Source: an uncultured Oscillospiraceae bacterium
Lineage (GTDB): Bacteria > Bacillota > Clostridia > Oscillospirales > Oscillospiraceae
Length of the DNA: 29,740 bases
NCBI GenBank assembly: GCA_910579595.1
Contig: CAJTVM010000029.1
Coordinates: 1 to 29,740 of the forward strand
Reading direction: 5' to 3'
This document shows, one piece after another, positions 29,398 to 29,740 of the stretch (its first letter is position 1; every line of letters starts with the position of its first letter). The notes beneath the pieces were generated by a model, which was not told the origin of the DNA, made no database searches, and saw nothing but the letters and a program-made list of their open reading frames with translations. Position numbers and translations under genes: made by a program.

Positions 29398-29740
29398 ATG
29401 AATTTGAAGCCCAGATTTGAAAAGTATATCCCCTTTACACCACAGCCCATTGAGGGCCGTACCTGGCCGGATAAGGTGATTACCCAGGCCCCGGTGTGGT
29501 GCTCGGTGGATCTGCGGGACGGCAACCAGGCCCTGATCGACCCCATGAACCTGGAGGAAAAGCTGGAATACTTCCACACCCTGGTGGACATCGGCGTGAA
29601 GGAAATTGAGATTGGCTTTCCCTCCGCCAGCGAGACAGAGTATGAGATTTGCCGGGAGCTGATTGAGGGCAATCACATCCCCGATGACGTGACCATCCAG
29701 GTGCTGGTCCAGGCCCGGGAGCACCTGATCCGCAAGACCT
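29398..29740 (+). CDS. leuA: 2-isopropylmalate synthase, N-terminal part (runs off the window)
   Basis: The first 114 codons are present, starting MNLKPRFEKYIPF with AAAGGAGGAAGC upstream. WCSVDLRDGNQAL (residues 35-47) is the metal- and substrate-binding DLRDGNQ motif of the DRE-TIM family, and GVKEIEIGFPSASETEYE (about 70-87) follows as in LeuA. The start sequence and motif spacing fit the longer LeuA type that condenses acetyl-CoA with 2-ketoisovalerate in the first committed step of leucine synthesis. Regulation by the T-box leader agrees. Confidence 0.95.
   Translation, partial: MNLKPRFEKYIPFTPQPIEGRTWPDKVITQAPVWCSVDLRDGNQALIDPMNLEEKLEYFHTLVDIGVKEIEIGFPSASETEYEICRELIEGNHIPDDVTIQVLVQAREHLIRKT

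Overview
The window looks like chromosomal DNA of a GC-rich, anaerobic, spore-forming Firmicute, probably a gut Oscillospiraceae-type bacterium (Flavonifractor/Pseudoflavonifractor-like). This is inferred from the Rnf complex in clostridial order, sigma-A promoters and AGGAGG ribosome binding sites, a T-box leader, a sigma-54 enhancer-binding regulator, a GHKL/LytTR two-component system and BclA-like collagen proteins. No rRNA, tRNA, CRISPR array or complete transposase was seen.

Layout. (1) 1-2550, minus: start of an rnf operon (rnfC, rnfD, rnfG), with a consensus promoter and a folded 5' leader. (2) 2599-4360, minus: an MFS drug-efflux-type transporter behind an attenuator-style leader (leader peptide plus 12-bp GC hairpin); a 163-bp palindromic repeat sits in that leader. 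(3) 4429-5771, plus: two overlapping membrane-protein genes. (4) 5787-6617: a scar with two gene remnants, a phage-type fragment and a truncated trigger-factor-like gene. (5) 6622-8707, plus: AgrC/LytTR-like sensor and regulator. (6) 8768-14366, minus: a tight six-gene operon (lipoprotein, two ABC exporter half-transporters, a trigger-factor-like chaperone, thioredoxin, a ferredoxin:thioredoxin-reductase-like protein). (7) 14545-19164, plus: an M16C zinc peptidase and L-cysteine desulfidase. (8) 19231-24263, plus: a PAS/AAA+/Fis sigma-54 activator followed by a near-perfect -24/-12 promoter, three identical dyads and a CitMHS transporter plus split AtuA (DUF1446) operon. (9) 24417-28890: a spore-surface-like cluster of two collagen-like proteins and a glycosyltransferase, with a divergent Cys/Pro-rich relative. 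(10) 29063-29740, plus: promoter, T-box riboswitch and the start of leuA.

How the parts connect. Rnf couples reduced ferredoxin to NAD+ and ion pumping, and the FTR-like/thioredoxin pair could draw on the same ferredoxin pool for thiol reduction. The M16C peptidase and cysteine desulfidase fit peptide and amino-acid catabolism. The sigma-54 regulator almost certainly drives the transporter/AtuA operon beside it. The collagen-like proteins and the glycosyltransferase recall the bclA3-sgtA pair of Clostridioides difficile. Three copies of one 163-164-bp inverted-repeat element lie in untranslated regions of three transcription units and may affect their expression. All functional links are read from sequence and gene order only.
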